Below the pieces are notes generated by a model. The model searched no databases. It saw only the letters and a list, made by a program, of their open reading frames with translations, and was not told where the DNA came from. The translations under genes were made by a program, and so were the position numbers. A stretch of DNA of 64,000 bases from CALOFP01 sp942492635 (GTDB taxonomy: Bacteria; UBP6; UBA1177; CALOFP01). This document shows positions 61,494-64,000 of this stretch, piece after piece; the stretch's first letter is position 1, and every line of letters starts with the position of its first letter. The DNA is taken from the NCBI GenBank assembly GCA_942492635.1, contig CALOFP010000003.1, forward strand, positions 62,001 to 126,000, given 5' to 3'.

Positions 61494-62011
61494 CGAAGTT
61501 TAAATGCCTCGCATGCGGCGGATGCTGCAGAGGTGAGGGTTCCGTGTTTCTCTATCCGGAAGATATAACAAGAATTGCATCGAATATGAATGTCAGCATA
61601 CAGGAGTTTGTGGACAGCTGTACCCGCTTTATCATGCTTGAAATGATGGAGGACGAGGGAACATTTTTCTATGCGCCATACCTTGTGCTGAAAAAGAAGG
61701 CTGACGGCGAGTGTCTTTTTCTCAGGGAGGGAAGATGCTCAATTCACGATTTTAAGCCGTTTCAGTGCAGTACGACGCCGTTTATGGCCGAGTTCTTCGA
61801 ACATGACGAGTGGCGTAATGAGATCCGCCAGAGATGTCATGCGCTTAAGGTAATGAAGGACGAGGATTTCCTGCCGTACCATGAGCAGTACGGAATTGCG
61901 GCCGAAGAGCGGGAACGTGAGTACTTCAGGATGCTGAGGGATCACAACTTCAGCCTGGAATCACTGCTCAACGTAACCCTTCCCGCCCCGGATATCGAAA
62001 CCTGTGAATAA
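61490..62011 (+). CDS. YkgJ-family cysteine-cluster protein
   Basis: The 173-residue protein starts with GTG overlapping the previous stop. Its cysteine pattern is that of the YkgJ/zinc- or iron-binding cluster family: FKCLACGGCCRG at the start, CLFLREGRCSIHDFKPFQCSTTPF in the middle and a later RQRCHAL. Eight or more cysteines could bind an Fe-S cluster or zinc. Members are widespread and poorly characterised. It lies between an unknown anchored protein and mutS2 in one operon. Confidence 0.88.
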   Translation: MTKFKCLACGGCCRGEGSVFLYPEDITRIASNMNVSIQEFVDSCTRFIMLEMMEDEGTFFYAPYLVLKKKADGECLFLREGRCSIHDFKPFQCSTTPFMAEFFEHDEWRNEIRQRCHALKVMKDEDFLPYHEQYGIAAEEREREYFRMLRDHNFSLESLLNVTLPAPDIETCE

Positions 62012-62022
62012 GGGGGATTTTT

Positions 62023-64000
62023 ATGCATAACGAATGGATGGAGATTCTTGACTGGATTACAAAAGAGGGCTTTTCTGAGGCTGCCAGAAATCATCTGAAA
62101 AGCAGCAGGCCGATGGATCATGATGAACTCACGAGTGAATTCGCCATGATGGAGGAGGCTTCCACTCTCGCATCCACAGGACTCAACGTATTTAACTACA
62201 ATCTAGATACGGTTTACTCCGTAATAATGAACCTTGAAAGGGATGAGCCCATGGAGCCTCTGGACTACAGAAGGCTTGGCGAGTTCCTTGAACACATGAG
62301 AAAGACAAAGTCGGCACTTGATAAGGAGACCTGGCTGAGAGCTATCGACTCCATACTCGAAGGTATCGATTTCGACATAGAGCTCGAGATGGTTATCAAG
62401 CAGACTGTTAGCGAAAAGGGGGATATCAACTCCAACGCATCTTCGGAGCTGATGAAGATCAGAAGAAATCTTCAGGATACCAACGGGAGGATAAAATCGG
62501 AGATCACAACAATGATCAACTCTCCCGAAATGGGATCCCTTCTTCAGGAGGATTATTTCACGGTCCGTGATGATCGGTACGTTCTTCCTTTCAAGACAAC
62601 CTTCAAAAGATCGGTGAAGGGAGTTATCCACAACTACTCGAAAACGGGAAGAACCGCCTTTCTCGAGCCCCTTCCCCTCATCGATCTCAACAACAGTCTC
62701 AGCCTTCTTTCCGCCAGGGAGGAGGAGGAGATAATAAGGATTCTCAAGGAGTTGAGGCTTCGTCTTCTCGACAATATCCACTACGTGAAGGATCTTGTCA
62801 GAATAGCGACACATCTTGAATCCCTCTACATCAAAAACAGGTGGAAATCCCTTTACGGATGTACGGTTCCCGAGTTCGAAGCTGGTAAGGTCGAGGTCAA
62901 GGACGCGTGGTATCCGCCCGTTTTCATGCAGCTCGGAGAGAACACGGTGAAAAACGATTTTCTCTTCCGGGAAAACGAGAGGATCATGGTTGTCAGCGGT
63001 CCCAACGCCGGAGGAAAGACGGTTTCACTTAAAACATTCCACGCAGTCTGCGAACTTGGACGCCGCGGATTTCCCGTTCCATGTTCCAAGGCGGTGATTC
63101 CGCTGTTCGAGGATATCTACATGGTTCTCGGTGACCAGCAGGATGCGATCGAGGGTGAATCCAGTTTCTCGGCTCACCTGAAGCAGCTTTCAAAAATAGC
63201 CGAGAAGGCTTCCGAAAACAGTCTGGTACTTATCGATGAGATCGGTACGGGAACGGATCCTCTGCAGGGTGGTGCAATCAGTCGTGCCTACCTCGAATTC
63301 CTGAAGGAGAAGGGATGTTGCACAATCGTCAACTCCCACCTAGCCGAGGTGAAGGCGGTCGCACTTGAGGATGAGGCGTTCATCCCCGTTGCAATGGGAT
63401 ACGACGAAGGCGGGGACAGACCCACCTACCAGTTCATCTACAACCTTGTCGGAGGAAGTAACGCCCTCAGTCTCGTGAAGAAAATCGGTTTCCCGACTCT
63501 CTTCGTCAGGAAACTTGAGAATCTTCTTCTCACGAAGGAAGAGTCGATAGAACCGCTCATAAACAGGCTCAAGAAGAAGGAGCAGGAGATCAACCACAAA
63601 CTCTCCTCCATCTCCGCTACAGAAAACGAGATCGAGAAAAAGGAAGAGGAGATAGAGGCTCTTCGAAGGAAACTTGAGATCAAGGAGCAGAGTTTCGAAC
63701 AGGAACGGCTCAAATCTCTCAAGAAGCTGATGGATCTTGAGGAGGCGGAACTTAAAAGACGTCTTGCCGACTACGACATGAAGAGGGCAAGGGAACGTAT
63801 GGCCGCAGTGAAGAAGGAGCGTGAGGAGATCGAGGAGACAATCAAGCATGAGAAGGTTAAAAGCGACAGAACCGAAGGTATTCCGCTTTCCGAGGTAAAG
63901 GGTCAGGTTAAGCCCGGAGAAACGGTTGTTTACGACAAACTTCTCAAGGTAAAGGGAATTCTCAAGGGAATTTCCGGAAAGAAGGTTGAGATGAGCGTGA
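62023..64000 (+). CDS. mutS2: MutS2, 3' end cut off by the window
   Basis: The frame from ATG 62023 (AGGGGG upstream) is open to the window end, giving about 659 residues. MutS2 features in order: a clamp/lever region with LQDTNGRIKSEI and VRDDRYVLPFK...IHNYSKTGRTAFLEP; the ATPase core with Walker A GPNAGGKT, a SSFSAHLKQL motif, Walker B LVLIDEIGTGTDP and SHLAEVKA; then a long coiled coil rich in Glu and Lys. The C-terminal Smr nuclease domain would lie beyond the window. By family it acts on branched DNA or on collided ribosomes; mismatch-binding domain I of MutS is absent. Confidence 0.94.
   Translation, partial: MHNEWMEILDWITKEGFSEAARNHLKSSRPMDHDELTSEFAMMEEASTLASTGLNVFNYNLDTVYSVIMNLERDEPMEPLDYRRLGEFLEHMRKTKSALDKETWLRAIDSILEGIDFDIELEMVIKQTVSEKGDINSNASSELMKIRRNLQDTNGRIKSEITTMINSPEMGSLLQEDYFTVRDDRYVLPFKTTFKRSVKGVIHNYSKTGRTAFLEPLPLIDLNNSLSLLSAREEEEIIRILKELRLRLLDNIHYVKDLVRIATHLESLYIKNRWKSLYGCTVPEFEAGKVEVKDAWYPPVFMQLGENTVKNDFLFRENERIMVVSGPNAGGKTVSLKTFHAVCELGRRGFPVPCSKAVIPLFEDIYMVLGDQQDAIEGESSFSAHLKQLSKIAEKASENSLVLIDEIGTGTDPLQGGAISRAYLEFLKEKGCCTIVNSHLAEVKAVALEDEAFIPVAMGYDEGGDRPTYQFIYNLVGGSNALSLVKKIGFPTLFVRKLENLLLTKEESIEPLINRLKKKEQEINHKLSSISATENEIEKKEEEIEALRRKLEIKEQSFEQERLKSLKKLMDLEEAELKRRLADYDMKRARERMAAVKKEREEIEETIKHEKVKSDRTEGIPLSEVKGQVKPGETVVYDKLLKVKGILKGISGKKVEMSV

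Overview
The window carries about 50 protein genes, five tRNA genes and no rRNA. It suggests a Gram-negative anaerobe. There are outer-membrane, Wza-type and lipoprotein genes, and an NAD-linked [FeFe]-hydrogenase with its maturase HydG. A PilY1-like adhesin, a myxobacterial-type PilZ-like domain and several gingipain-like (C25) proteases point towards a deltaproteobacterial/Myxococcota-like or candidate-phylum lineage. The sequence alone does not fix the phylum. Ribosome binding sites are mostly strong AGGAGG types, many genes overlap by 4 bases, and AGA/AGG arginine codons look frequent.

Layout. 1-2486 (+): end of an ornithine carbamoyltransferase, a thioredoxin reductase and a pentapeptide-repeat protein. 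2586-6457 (-): ribosome hibernation factor, tRNA-Arg(CCG), glucosaminidase, PilZ-like protein, receiver-histidine kinase and a shortened GlmU. 6525-10786 (+): outer-membrane protein, CpsB-type PHP phosphatase and ClpB. 11523-16632 (+): hydrogenase operon hydC-hydB-hydA, then hydG. 17248-18206 (-): nitroreductase and gamma-glutamylcyclotransferase-like protein. 18379-24496 (-): three paralogous C25 proteases behind a membrane-bound AraC-type regulator. 25004-39354: an exopolysaccharide locus with flippase, glycosyltransferases, priming transferase, STAS protein, degenerate nucleotidyltransferase, phosphodiesterase, Wzc-like and Wza-like proteins, Wzy-like polymerase, CsaB and TagA/WecG. 39592-40597: LysM-M23 peptidase running into three tandem tRNA-Arg(CCT) genes. 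40783-51942: zinc ribbon, HEAT-like protein, a fourth C25 protease with its own propeptide, a PilY1-like protein, a TPR protein and an unknown protein. 53007-64000: Grx-like/thioredoxin reductase fusion, Cache-PAS sensor without an ATPase domain, WrbA-like flavoprotein, tRNA-Leu(CAA), PpiD/SurA-like foldase, an unknown 613-residue protein, a YkgJ-type protein and MutS2 (cut by the window end).

Most notable observation: all four C25-family proteins, which fall into two different architectures, end in the same short signature. An acidic Asp/Glu/Ser-rich linker is followed by a Ser/Gly patch and then G-C-S-L plus two or three hydrophobic residues at the extreme C-terminus. There is no following transmembrane helix or basic tail. 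This looks like a C-terminal sorting or lipid-anchoring signal that I do not recognise. In one of the three clustered paralogues both catalytic residues are replaced, so it is a predicted pseudoprotease. Two of the three share a near-identical upstream element at the same distance from the start codon.

The exopolysaccharide locus also holds two degenerate enzymes that probably act as structural or regulatory parts: a Wzc-like protein without Walker A or Walker B, and a sugar-nucleotidyltransferase-like protein without its nucleotide loop but with a C-terminal membrane anchor.
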